DNA from: Gammaproteobacteria bacterium
Lineage (GTDB): Bacteria; Pseudomonadota; Gammaproteobacteria; Ga0077536
Direction: 5' to 3'
Length of the DNA stretch: 64,000 bases
Assembly: GCA_009692365.1 (NCBI GenBank)
Contig: SHZJ01000009.1
Coordinates: 27,564-91,563, forward strand
The notes beneath the pieces are model-generated. The model ran no database searches. It had not been told where the DNA came from and saw only the letters and a list, made by a program, of their open reading frames with translations. The position numbers were made by a program, and so were the translations under genes. Below are positions 26,642 through 34,716 of the stretch, piece after piece (the stretch's first letter is position 1; each line of letters starts with the position of its first letter).

Positions 26642-28438
26642 ATGACGCCCACCACGGGCCGCTGGCGGGCCTTGCGCCCCGGGTGGCTGGACGGCTACAA
26701 CCGCAGCAGCGTGCAAGGCGATGTCGTCGCGGGGCTGGTGGTCGTGATGATGCTGGTGCCACAAAGTCTGGCCTATGCCGTGCTGGCTGGACTGCCCGCC
26801 CAAACTGGCCTGTATGCCAGCATGTTACCGCTGGCGGCCTACGCCATTTTTGGCTCCTCGCGTACCCTAGCCATCGGGCCGGTGCCGATTATCTCCCTCA
26901 TGAGCGCATCGGCACTCACCCCCTTGGCGCTGCCGGGCTCTCCGGCCTACGCGGGGCTGGCGTTGCAGCTAGCACTATTGGTGGGTGGTCTATTGCTGCT
27001 CAGCGGCGTGTGGCGGCTGGGGTTCCTCGCCCACCTGCTCAGCGCGCCGGTCGTTAATGGCTTTATGAGCGGTTCGGTGGTGCTCATCATTCTGGGGCAG
27101 ATGTTGCCCTTACTCGGCGTGCCGGGGCATGGACACACGACGCTGGCGTTAGGATCCGCGCTGCTGGAAGGTCTGCGCCATCTCCATCTGGCCACCGCCG
27201 CACTCGGCCTCACGGCGGCACTGGTGCTGGCGGGCGCGCCCATCGCGCTGGGGCGCCTGTTCGCCGGGCTGGGTCTGCGCCCTGCGGCTGCCGATGTCGT
27301 GACGAAGCTCGCCCCGATAGTCGTGATGCTGGGCGCCATTGGTCTCACGATCCGCTTTAATTTGGACACGATTTATCGCGTGGCCGTCGTCGGCACGATC
27401 CCAACCGCGCTGCCGGCCTTGGGCGTACCCTCGCTAGAGGTCGCCACACTGAAAGCCTTGCTGCTACCGGCCAGCGCGCTGGCGCTGATGAGTTTTATTC
27501 AAAGTGTGTCGATGGCGCAGCAACTCGCGCAGCGCGAGGGCGAGCGCATCGCGCCCAATCGTGAGCTGCTGGGCTTGGGTGCGGCTAATCTGGCGGCGGC
27601 GTGTGCCGGTGGCCTGCCCGTTGCGGGTGGTTTTTCTCGCTCGATAGTCAATCACGCAGCCGGCGCGCGTTCGCCGCTCGCGGGGGTAGTCGCGGCGGTT
27701 GCGATGCTGGCCCTACTCGCGCCGACGGGCGACCTATTTGCGCGCTTGCCGGCCTGCGTGCTCGCCGCGAGCATCATCATTCCCATGTTTGCGCTCATTG
27801 AACCGGCGGCACTGCGCCGCGCGTGGGCTTATTCGAAAGCCGATGGCGCGGCGCAAATAGCGACCACCATTGGGGTGCTATTGCTGGGGGTGGAAGTTGG
27901 CATAGGGCTTGGTGTTGCGCTGTCCTTGCTGGCACTCTTGTGGCAAGCCAGTCGGCCGCATAGCGCGATTCTTGGCCAAGTCCGCGGCACGCAACAATAT
28001 CGCAACCAGCAACGGGCGGCGGTCGATACTCAGCCCGATATTCTGGCCCTGCGCATTGATGAAAACCTGTTCTTCGGCAACATCGCGGCCGTGGAAGACT
28101 TGCTGCAGCGGGCGCTAGATGCCCAACCCTTGGTGCGGCGGGTGATCCTCGTGATGTCTTCCGTCAATCACATTGACGCCACCGCCGTGGAAAGTTTGCG
28201 TGCCATCAACCAACGCCTCGCCGCGGACAGCCGCAGTTTTTGTCTCACCGAGGTGAAAGGCCCGGTCCTTGATCGACTCGCACGTTCAAGCCTCCTCAGT
28301 GAACTCACCGGTCAAGTGTTTCGCTTCACTCACGAGGCCTTTACGCCGCTGCGCACCCCGGGCGATGAAGTGGGAACCGGCGCCGCCCACCCGCCGCCCG
28401 CAGCAAACCCAACGGCTGATCCGGCGGACCCGTCATGA
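26642..28438 (+). CDS. SulP-family anion transporter with STAS domain
   Basis: This 598-aa inner-membrane transporter has the SulP hallmark GLVVVMMLVPQSLAYAVLAG near the N-terminus and about 12-14 hydrophobic segments. LPVAGGFSRSIVNHAAGA lies in the core. A C-terminal cytosolic STAS domain (about residues 455-560) contains VILVMSSVNHIDATAVESL. SulP proteins carry sulfate, bicarbonate or dicarboxylates. Here, 10 bp after the sulfurtransferase gene in a persulfide module, export or exchange of sulfite or sulfate made by the dioxygenase is plausible but not shown. The SDR gene overlaps its stop. Confidence 0.9.
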   Translation: MTPTTGRWRALRPGWLDGYNRSSVQGDVVAGLVVVMMLVPQSLAYAVLAGLPAQTGLYASMLPLAAYAIFGSSRTLAIGPVPIISLMSASALTPLALPGSPAYAGLALQLALLVGGLLLLSGVWRLGFLAHLLSAPVVNGFMSGSVVLIILGQMLPLLGVPGHGHTTLALGSALLEGLRHLHLATAALGLTAALVLAGAPIALGRLFAGLGLRPAAADVVTKLAPIVVMLGAIGLTIRFNLDTIYRVAVVGTIPTALPALGVPSLEVATLKALLLPASALALMSFIQSVSMAQQLAQREGERIAPNRELLGLGAANLAAACAGGLPVAGGFSRSIVNHAAGARSPLAGVVAAVAMLALLAPTGDLFARLPACVLAASIIIPMFALIEPAALRRAWAYSKADGAAQIATTIGVLLLGVEVGIGLGVALSLLALLWQASRPHSAILGQVRGTQQYRNQQRAAVDTQPDILALRIDENLFFGNIAAVEDLLQRALDAQPLVRRVILVMSSVNHIDATAVESLRAINQRLAADSRSFCLTEVKGPVLDRLARSSLLSELTGQVFRFTHEAFTPLRTPGDEVGTGAAHPPPAANPTADPADPS

Positions 28439-29238
28439 GCGCGCGGCCGCTGGCGCTGGTTACCGGTGCTTCGGCGGGACTCGGGGTGGAATTCGCGCGC
28501 CAACTCGCAGCGCAAGGGCACGACTTGGTGCTCACCGCTCGCCGCGCCGAACGGCTAGCGGCGCTCGCGGCCGAACTGCAGCGAGCGCACGGCGTGGTGT
28601 GCCACGTGATGAGCGCGGATCTGGCCCGCCCGAGCGCTGCAGCCGAGCTCTTGGATGCCATCGGCGCGGCGGCGCTTAGCATCGAGGTGCTCATCAATAA
28701 CGCGGGTTACGGCGTGCCCGGTAGCTACCTCGGCCAAGCCTGGGAAGTCCACGCCGACTTCCAGCGCGTGATGGTCGACGCCGTGGCATTGCTGTCTTAT
28801 CGCTGCGCAGCTGGCATGCGCGCGCGCGGCCACGGCACCATTATCAACGTCAGCTCGCTGGCGGGCCTGATGCCCAGCACCGCTGGACACACGCTCTACG
28901 GCCCCGCAAAGGTCTGGCTGATTAAATTCTCCGAATCACTGGCCGCCGAATTGGCACCCTCTGGCGTGCGCGTCTTAGCGCTGTGTCCGGGTTTTACGTT
29001 GACCGAATTCCATGACGCCAACGGCATGCGTGAGCACGTGGCACGCCTGCCGAGCTGGCTGTGGATGGACGCCGCTAGCGTGGTGCGCGTGGGACTCGCC
29101 GCCGCAGCGCGAGGGCGAGTGGTGTGCATTCCCGGACGGGTCAACCGAGCCCTGGCGCTCGCGGCCAAAATTCTCCCGAGTAGTTTTCTGCGGCGCCTCG
29201 TGGCGAGTCGCGCCGCGGATTTTCGCAAAATCGACTAG
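28435..29238 (+). CDS. SDR-family NAD(P)-dependent oxidoreductase
   Basis: This 267-aa short-chain dehydrogenase has the Rossmann TGASAGLGVEFARQLA loop, the NNAG motif (LINNAGYG), and the active site with Ser in INVSSLAGL and Tyr/Lys in YGPAK. The C-terminus is basic and hydrophobic. Its ATG overlaps the SulP stop as ATGA, so it is translated with that gene, though no sulfur-related role is known for it. Arg residues after the first strand (LTARRAERL) favour NADP. The substrate is unknown. Confidence 0.88.
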   Translation: MSARPLALVTGASAGLGVEFARQLAAQGHDLVLTARRAERLAALAAELQRAHGVVCHVMSADLARPSAAAELLDAIGAAALSIEVLINNAGYGVPGSYLGQAWEVHADFQRVMVDAVALLSYRCAAGMRARGHGTIINVSSLAGLMPSTAGHTLYGPAKVWLIKFSESLAAELAPSGVRVLALCPGFTLTEFHDANGMREHVARLPSWLWMDAASVVRVGLAAAARGRVVCIPGRVNRALALAAKILPSSFLRRLVASRAADFRKID

Positions 29239-29665
29239 CAAGCCGGCCGCCCGTACCGGTGGCCTTGCGCGGCGGCGGCTAAGCCCATCCCAGTCTGCGC
29301 GTTGGCCCAGCCCATTTTTAGCCCCGACCCCGCGCCCGCGGCGCCGCTGGATGGCGTCAGGGGATATCCCCGCAGGCGTTGGCGGAGAGATTTCACCGAA
29401 CTTGGCGGGGGAAACGCTGAAAGGACCACTTCTAGCCGCGCGAAGTGCTTACAAAGCTGCAGGTCCGGACTATATTAGGCCGAGCGTAAAGACCTGCCCG
29501 CCGGCACCTAGGTCGCATGGAATCGCCGCCAAGCAGCCTAGGCAATAGCTGTTTTAGCGGCGCTAGACCTGACATGACGCAGGCAGGCCTCGTAAGGGTC
29601 CCCTGCTGCGAGGTCGACTGCTGCGCTCAAGATGGATATTTAACTAACCCTGACAGGAGCCCACG
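29239..29665. other. Intergenic leader region upstream of the HU-like gene
   Basis: No coding sequence is recognised. A sigma70-like pair TTACAA (29449-29454) and TATATT (29471-29476) with 16-bp spacing lies about 190 bp before the HU-like gene. An inverted repeat GCAGGTC (29459-29465) / GACCTGC (29491-29497) overlaps it. A further AT-rich TGGATATTTAACT stretch lies closer to the gene (about 29632-29645). The long leader could hold regulation or a small RNA, but nothing specific is recognisable. Confidence 0.4.
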
Positions 29666-30034
29666 ATGAGTCGAGCCAAGCCCCCAATTCACAAAAAAGA
29701 ATCCAAGAGCCAAATCCTAGCCGCGCTCGTCGACGCCACCGGGATGAAAAAGAAAGACATCCAGATGCTGCTGGTCGCCGTGCACGAACACGCCCTGCGC
29801 CACCTCGGCAAAAATGGTTCCGGCGAGATGAGCATCCCGGAGCTCGGCATCAAGCTGCGCCGCGTGACCAAAGCCGCCACTAAAGCCGCCACAGTGCCTA
29901 ATCCCTTCAAGCCCGGTGAGATGGTCAAGCGTCCGGCGCGACCCGCCAGTTTGGCGGTACGGGTTGCCCCACTCAAAGTGTTGAAAGATGCGGTGGCCGG
30001 CAGGAAGCCGGTGAAAAACGCCCCCGCCGCCTAG
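29666..30034 (+). CDS. HU-like DNA-binding protein
   Basis: This 122-aa basic protein resembles the HU/IHF fold. KSQILAALVDATGMKKKDIQMLL forms the dimerising helices, IPELGIKLRRV a beta strand, and NPFKPGEMVKRPARPAS the DNA-inserting arm region. An Ala/Lys-rich tail follows. It is longer and more divergent than canonical HU (about 90 aa), like the HU-related proteins of several proteobacteria. GGAG precedes the ATG, and a clear intrinsic terminator follows, so it is a single-gene unit. A role in nucleoid organisation is likely. Confidence 0.8.
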   Translation: MSRAKPPIHKKESKSQILAALVDATGMKKKDIQMLLVAVHEHALRHLGKNGSGEMSIPELGIKLRRVTKAATKAATVPNPFKPGEMVKRPARPASLAVRVAPLKVLKDAVAGRKPVKNAPAA

Positions 30035-30059
30035 GCCCAGAAACACCCTCACGGCTAAG

Positions 30060-30097
30060 CCCGGGCTGTCTGCGCGCGCAAACAGCCCGGGTTCTTT
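30060..30097 (+). terminator. Intrinsic terminator of the HU-like gene
   Basis: A perfect 10-bp stem pairs CCCGGGCTGT (30060-30069) with ACAGCCCGGG (30082-30091). It is followed by TTCTTT, 25 bp after the HU-like stop. Confidence 0.85.
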
Positions 30098-30302
30098 GCG
30101 CCGACCACTACAGCAAGCTTGACGCGGCAGCGCCGCGTCCGTCGGTGGCGGCCCGAGCACTGCAGGTGGCGGCAACGCGGCTCCTTTTAAACGTTTGGTG
30201 GGCTGACCGTTTGTTTATCAGACGGCGGGTTTGAGGGGTCTGGGCGGCGCGCACTGCCAGACCCGCCCGACTACCCTGTCGCCGGCGAGGCGCCGGGCGT
30301 GG

Positions 30303-30818
30303 TCACATGTTGATGTGTTCGACGCTGTCCAGCCCGTCGAGTCGGTCCAACAGCGCGCGGTAGCGGGGGTCTAGCGTGTTCACCGCGAAGGTCTGCGAGA
30401 GGTCTATGAGACTTGCAGCGGCGGGCTCGGGCGCGTTAAGCAGCGCCAAATGCACGGCACGCAACTCGCCCAAAAATCGCTCGGACGCCGCGTCGGCCAT
30501 GCCCGCAACGGCGATCCCCACGCGCACCTCACCCACCAAACGCAACAAACCCTGGGACACCAGCGAGCGCTGATCGGCGTCCCCTAGGGGCAGGACGCTC
30601 AGCAAGAGCCGTCTGGTGACATCGACCACACTGGCCCATGGCGCGCTGTCCACGCCGTGCTGGTGGTGTAGATACACCAAGTAACGCCGCCATTCGCTCA
30701 GCAGAAATTCGATCAGAAATGCTGGCGGCAGCGGGCCATCGGCGTCGGCGATCGCCTGCCGAATGGCGCTGCCCGCCGCGCGAACATCGTCGATAGTGAT
30801 CATTGCGCTACTCGTCAT
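30303..30818 (-). CDS. Small DUF1631-like protein
   Basis: This 171-aa, mostly helical protein has PPAFLIEFLLSEWRRYLVYL, then a tryptophan-containing DSAPW stretch and RLLLSVLPLGDADQRSL. The pattern resembles the C-terminal part of DUF1631 proteins, which are far longer (about 700 aa) and of unknown function. It is therefore either a stand-alone version of that module or a similar helical protein. It has its own ATG and no fused partner. It lies upstream of the GH57 genes on the same strand without evident linkage. Confidence 0.55.
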   Translation of the reverse strand: MTSSAMITIDDVRAAGSAIRQAIADADGPLPPAFLIEFLLSEWRRYLVYLHHQHGVDSAPWASVVDVTRRLLLSVLPLGDADQRSLVSQGLLRLVGEVRVGIAVAGMADAASERFLGELRAVHLALLNAPEPAAASLIDLSQTFAVNTLDPRYRALLDRLDGLDSVEHINM

Positions 30819-30894
30819 GGGTGCATAGCATGGTGCTCAAATATTTAATTGGAACACCACTGCCGATATTCTGCCAGCAGCGCTGACGCAGGCT

Positions 30895-32922
30895 TCAAAG
30901 CCATGACGCGCAGGGCTCTAAACTGAGCTCGACTACGAGCCGCGGCCGCGTCCAGAGCAATCGCAGACACGTCGCCTGCATAATTTTTTCGAGTCCAGTT
31001 TCAGACTGGGAAACCGTGTAATGAGGCTGACCCTCCCAGCGCACGGGGTCAGAACAGCGCATGCGCACACGTCCCAGCAGTTCTGCGTCTTCTAGCAAAA
31101 GTTCGCGCAGGTCAGACAGCTCAATCACCTGACCGAAGCCGCCCGGGAAAGAGCCGTCCGCCAGTGCGTAGCGGCCACCAAAGCCCTCACAGCTGGGCAG
31201 CGCCAGGTTCAGCTCGCTGCTCAAACTCGCGCCGGCCGGCAGACGGGCGGCGTATTCCAGCGAGATAGTTGCCGCGTCCACGCGCCAAATTTTGCGAATG
31301 GCCTGCGGGTCGCCCGCGACGGCGTGCCAGAAGGTCACGCTGCTGGCTGTGCAGGCCCCTAAGGAGTAGGCGTCCAGCGCCATACGCGCCCCATCCAGCA
31401 GGCAGAGGGTGTCGCTAAATAGCACCCGGCCGTGCGCGTCTAGCGCCAGATCTTCGGCCATCAGGGGCGTTTTGAAAACCAGGCGATCGTGGGCCGAGGC
31501 AATCCCGGTAGGCGCCGGCGGCGCGTCCTCGGCGACCATCGGTGGCAATTGATGGTAGTGCTCGGCGTGGCGGCGCAGGGTATCGCCAAAATTGTGCAGC
31601 AGCGAATAGCTGGTGAGTTCGTGCGCGGCCCCTAGCCCATCGTCCCGCAGCACCACTTGGCAGTGGGGCGTGGCCAGAAAAAACTCCCGGGCACCATCAC
31701 AGTCGAGGTCTTCCGGCGAGACGGCGCGCCGGGGTTGCCCGTCGTCCAAAGCGGCTTCCAAGGCAATGAGATTGCGCCACACCGCGCGGCGCAAATGCGG
31801 CAGATACAGCCCCCCGAAAAGCCCGTGCCAATACGCATCGTTGGCCTGCGCGCGGTACAACATTGCGCGCAGCGCGAGGTCGTTGGCCTGCGCCGATGGG
31901 GCCGCCGCCAAACGAGCAGAAAGTCCCAACATGCGCTTATGCAGCCAATTTGATTCGGGGTAGCGCGAGAGGAAATTGCGCCAGATCCCGCCCCGGACAA
32001 ACGGCCGCACGCACTCAAAATCCGGCTGGCTCTTGAGCGTGGCAAGCAACTGAGCGTAACGGGTCGCGGACGCCGCCGGCAGTGTCCACTGGTTCATTTC
32101 GCGGTACGAGGTGGTGGGTAGGTACACGAGACCGCGGGTCGGCGTGCGCGCGTGAAAATCGGCATAGGTCGTGGTTTGAATCAGCGGCGAGGCCAGCACA
32201 CCTTCGATGAACTGCTCCAGCCAACCGCGGGCATAAACCCACTCGTAGGTCTCCGGCCAAATGCCAAATTTCTCGATGTCGTCGAAATAAATCGCCGCGC
32301 GTGCCCCCCCGGTGGCCTGCTCCTCTAGGTAGCGCACCGCCTCGTTCGCCGGGGCGAACGGTAGCCGATAGCGCAGCGCTTCGGAGATGGGGAAAACGTC
32401 CACCTTCTGGCCATCTTCTTCGGTGGTGTAGAACCCATCCAGCTGCACGAGCGGGTGGCCAGTGCACAGAAAATGATAATCATCGACCGTGACATAGCGG
32501 ATGCCGCTCGCCGCCAAGTCGGGTACCACGGTTGCTTCCCAGACCCGTTCGGTCAACCACGCACCGCGCGGGCGGGCGCCAAAACGCTGCGTCAGTTTAT
32601 CGGACAGCGCCGCGAGCTGCCCGCGCCGGTCACGCGCCGGGATCGCCGCGAGCACCGGCTCGCAGTCGCCGGCGCCAAACATCTCAACCTGACCACGCGC
32701 CACCATCGCGGCCAGCAAAGCCATGTCCGCGGGGTAGCGGGTGGCGAGTTCATCGAGCAACCAACCGGAGAAATGGGCGGCAAAATGAAACGCCGGATAA
32801 CGGTACAGGGTGGTGAGGAACGGCCGGTAGCAGCGCTCGTGGGCATCGCTGATGACGCTGGCGAAATTACCCACGGGTTGGTGGGCATGCACCCCCAGCA
32901 GGAGCGAGATTGTAGGCGGCAT
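30895..32922 (-). CDS. GH57 4-alpha-glucanotransferase-like enzyme
   Basis: This roughly 675-aa glycoside hydrolase family 57 protein opens with ISLLLGVHAHQPVGNF. With ATG 32922 (GGAG upstream) as start, the nucleophile Glu in RGAWLTERVWE is E125 and the acid Asp in AIYFDDIEKFGIWPETY is D214. These align with E123 and D214 of the Thermococcus litoralis 4-alpha-glucanotransferase. C-terminal beta-domains match DUF1925/DUF1926. It should disproportionate or trim alpha-1,4-glucans in the cytoplasm. It lies 40 bp downstream of the second GH57 gene and probably shares its transcript. Confidence 0.9.
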   Translation of the reverse strand: MPPTISLLLGVHAHQPVGNFASVISDAHERCYRPFLTTLYRYPAFHFAAHFSGWLLDELATRYPADMALLAAMVARGQVEMFGAGDCEPVLAAIPARDRRGQLAALSDKLTQRFGARPRGAWLTERVWEATVVPDLAASGIRYVTVDDYHFLCTGHPLVQLDGFYTTEEDGQKVDVFPISEALRYRLPFAPANEAVRYLEEQATGGARAAIYFDDIEKFGIWPETYEWVYARGWLEQFIEGVLASPLIQTTTYADFHARTPTRGLVYLPTTSYREMNQWTLPAASATRYAQLLATLKSQPDFECVRPFVRGGIWRNFLSRYPESNWLHKRMLGLSARLAAAPSAQANDLALRAMLYRAQANDAYWHGLFGGLYLPHLRRAVWRNLIALEAALDDGQPRRAVSPEDLDCDGAREFFLATPHCQVVLRDDGLGAAHELTSYSLLHNFGDTLRRHAEHYHQLPPMVAEDAPPAPTGIASAHDRLVFKTPLMAEDLALDAHGRVLFSDTLCLLDGARMALDAYSLGACTASSVTFWHAVAGDPQAIRKIWRVDAATISLEYAARLPAGASLSSELNLALPSCEGFGGRYALADGSFPGGFGQVIELSDLRELLLEDAELLGRVRMRCSDPVRWEGQPHYTVSQSETGLEKIMQATCLRLLWTRPRLVVELSLEPCASWL

Positions 32923-32962
32923 GGGGCGGGTCTCCGTCAACTGGTGGCGAGTAGGCGCCTAA

Positions 32963-34666
32963 TTAATCCAAAACCGAGCGACGCATCGTGCCACCCGCCG
33001 CCGGGGCCCCGCTCCCACGACTGAGTGGCTGGTCCAGCTCCGTCGGCGGCGTCAGCTCCAGCGCGTGGTAGAGCGCGCGTAAATTGTGCCGAAACAGCGT
33101 TTCGAAATTCGCCACGGCAGCCGGTGGATTGTCCTCACCCAGCCACCAAAACCAATCCGACCCTTCGAGGGTCGTCAGCAGCGCCTCGGCCCGCGCGGCG
33201 CGCGCAGGGTCGCGCTGCAGGTCAGCGGCTTGTTCATCGTAGCGCTGCTTGGCGCATACCAGCAGCTCCCAGGCGCGGTTTTTATCCGCCTCTCCGACCC
33301 AAGTGGACAGTGTTCCGTACACCCAACTGCCGGCCACCACCGGCGGCAGCGCCACGCTGCGGGCCGCGTGCTGCGTCAATGCCGTACTTAAAGTCCGGGT
33401 GCGAATACTCGGCTGCGCGGCGAGGGCGGTGTAGAGATGTTCAAAAAAATGCCATGCGTTGTAGGGGTAGTAGTCCCACGCGTTCTCGCCGTCCAGCACC
33501 ACGCAAACCAGCGGCGTGTCGTCCGCTGGGGCGGCTGCCATGATCTGGGCTAGTTCGCCCATGAAATGCGCGACGGCGTCCTGACCGTGCCACTTCGAAT
33601 ACTCAAAGCCGATGAGGTCGGAGAGGCGGTCATCGCGAAAAAACACCCGCATACCGCGCGGGTCCACCCAGGGGCGATACAGATCGCGGGCGCGTTCATA
33701 GGTTTGCCCTGCCGCAGTCAGGGTGTTCGCCAGCACGGCTTCTCCCGTGGCCACCCACTGCGCGCCCGCGGCGGACAGACACGCCAGTGCGGGCTCCGAG
33801 ACCGCGCCTTCGGCGGGCCACACCCCGCGCGGCGCGCGCCCAAAGCGAGCCAGATGGCTGCCGAAGGCGGCACTTAAATGGCGTTCTAGCCGCGCCTGCC
33901 CACCCGGATAGGCGCCGCCCGCCGGCAGCGAGGCGTCCGGCTGCGACTCGCGCGCACTGCTAAAACTCAGCAGCAGCGGTGCAATAGGATGCGCGTGTGG
34001 CGTGGTGGAGAGTTCGATGCGTCCGGCGTCGGCGAGTGCGCGATAGCGCGGCACAAGCTCGGCCAACAGCTTACCGATGGTGGCCAGCAAGTTCTGCCGG
34101 TCGGCCAAGGAGTAGCCGGCCCCTAGCGCCATGAGTGCGGCAATGACAGGATTGGCCTGTCGTTCGGTCTCGCCGATCCAGGCTAGGTGGTACCACGTCG
34201 CAAGGTCGCAAAAATAGCTGCCTGAGAGATAGTCCAGCGCGTCATCGTCTGGCTCGGCAGCCCCCGGGTCGAGAATAATTTCCTGCAGCGCATAGAGCTT
34301 CTGATAAGCCGGGAAGGGCGCGATGGCGCGCGCGTGATTAACCCGAAAACAGGCCGCCAGGGCCGCGCGTTTTTCCGCCCGCGTCAACCCGTCCGGGGCC
34401 GGGTGCACCAATAAACGCAGCAGGGGGTCGCGCAGGCTGCCAGTGGCAATCTGGCCGGCATAATCCTCTAGCTGGTCCAGCAGGATCGGCACAAAATTGA
34501 TCACCGCGCGCAGCTCGGGATGCCGTTCCAGATGGCCGACCATGTCGGTGTAATCTTTGGTCGCGTGCAGATAGGCCCACGGCAGTACGTATTCACCGCT
34601 CTCGGGCGCCCGATAGTCCGGCTGATGCATGTGCCAGAGGAAAACCAAATCAAGTGCAGTGGCCAT
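32963..34666 (-). CDS. GH57 alpha-amylase-type glycosidase
   Basis: This 567-aa family 57 enzyme begins LDLVFLWHMHQPDYR. Its conserved blocks include STTPHAHPIAPLL, the nucleophile region RGVWPAEGAVSEPAL, and the acid region VCVVLDGENAWDYYPYN. Members hydrolyse alpha-1,4 glucosidic bonds of starch or glycogen or act as transferases. It is the first gene of a two-gene minus-strand unit with the glucanotransferase-like GH57, and is divergent from glgB with very little space between. The set therefore looks like one glycogen-remodelling locus. Confidence 0.9.
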   Translation of the reverse strand: MATALDLVFLWHMHQPDYRAPESGEYVLPWAYLHATKDYTDMVGHLERHPELRAVINFVPILLDQLEDYAGQIATGSLRDPLLRLLVHPAPDGLTRAEKRAALAACFRVNHARAIAPFPAYQKLYALQEIILDPGAAEPDDDALDYLSGSYFCDLATWYHLAWIGETERQANPVIAALMALGAGYSLADRQNLLATIGKLLAELVPRYRALADAGRIELSTTPHAHPIAPLLLSFSSARESQPDASLPAGGAYPGGQARLERHLSAAFGSHLARFGRAPRGVWPAEGAVSEPALACLSAAGAQWVATGEAVLANTLTAAGQTYERARDLYRPWVDPRGMRVFFRDDRLSDLIGFEYSKWHGQDAVAHFMGELAQIMAAAPADDTPLVCVVLDGENAWDYYPYNAWHFFEHLYTALAAQPSIRTRTLSTALTQHAARSVALPPVVAGSWVYGTLSTWVGEADKNRAWELLVCAKQRYDEQAADLQRDPARAARAEALLTTLEGSDWFWWLGEDNPPAAVANFETLFRHNLRALYHALELTPPTELDQPLSRGSGAPAAGGTMRRSVLD

Positions 34667-34716
34667 AGCTACCTATTTTGCGGGTGGTCAGCGAATTCGT
34701 CGTTTCAAACGGTATC

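Noticed and set aside
25519..26655. 378-codon minus-strand frame across the YeeE/YedE genes
   Set aside because: It lies opposite three well-supported genes and has low-complexity composition without domains.
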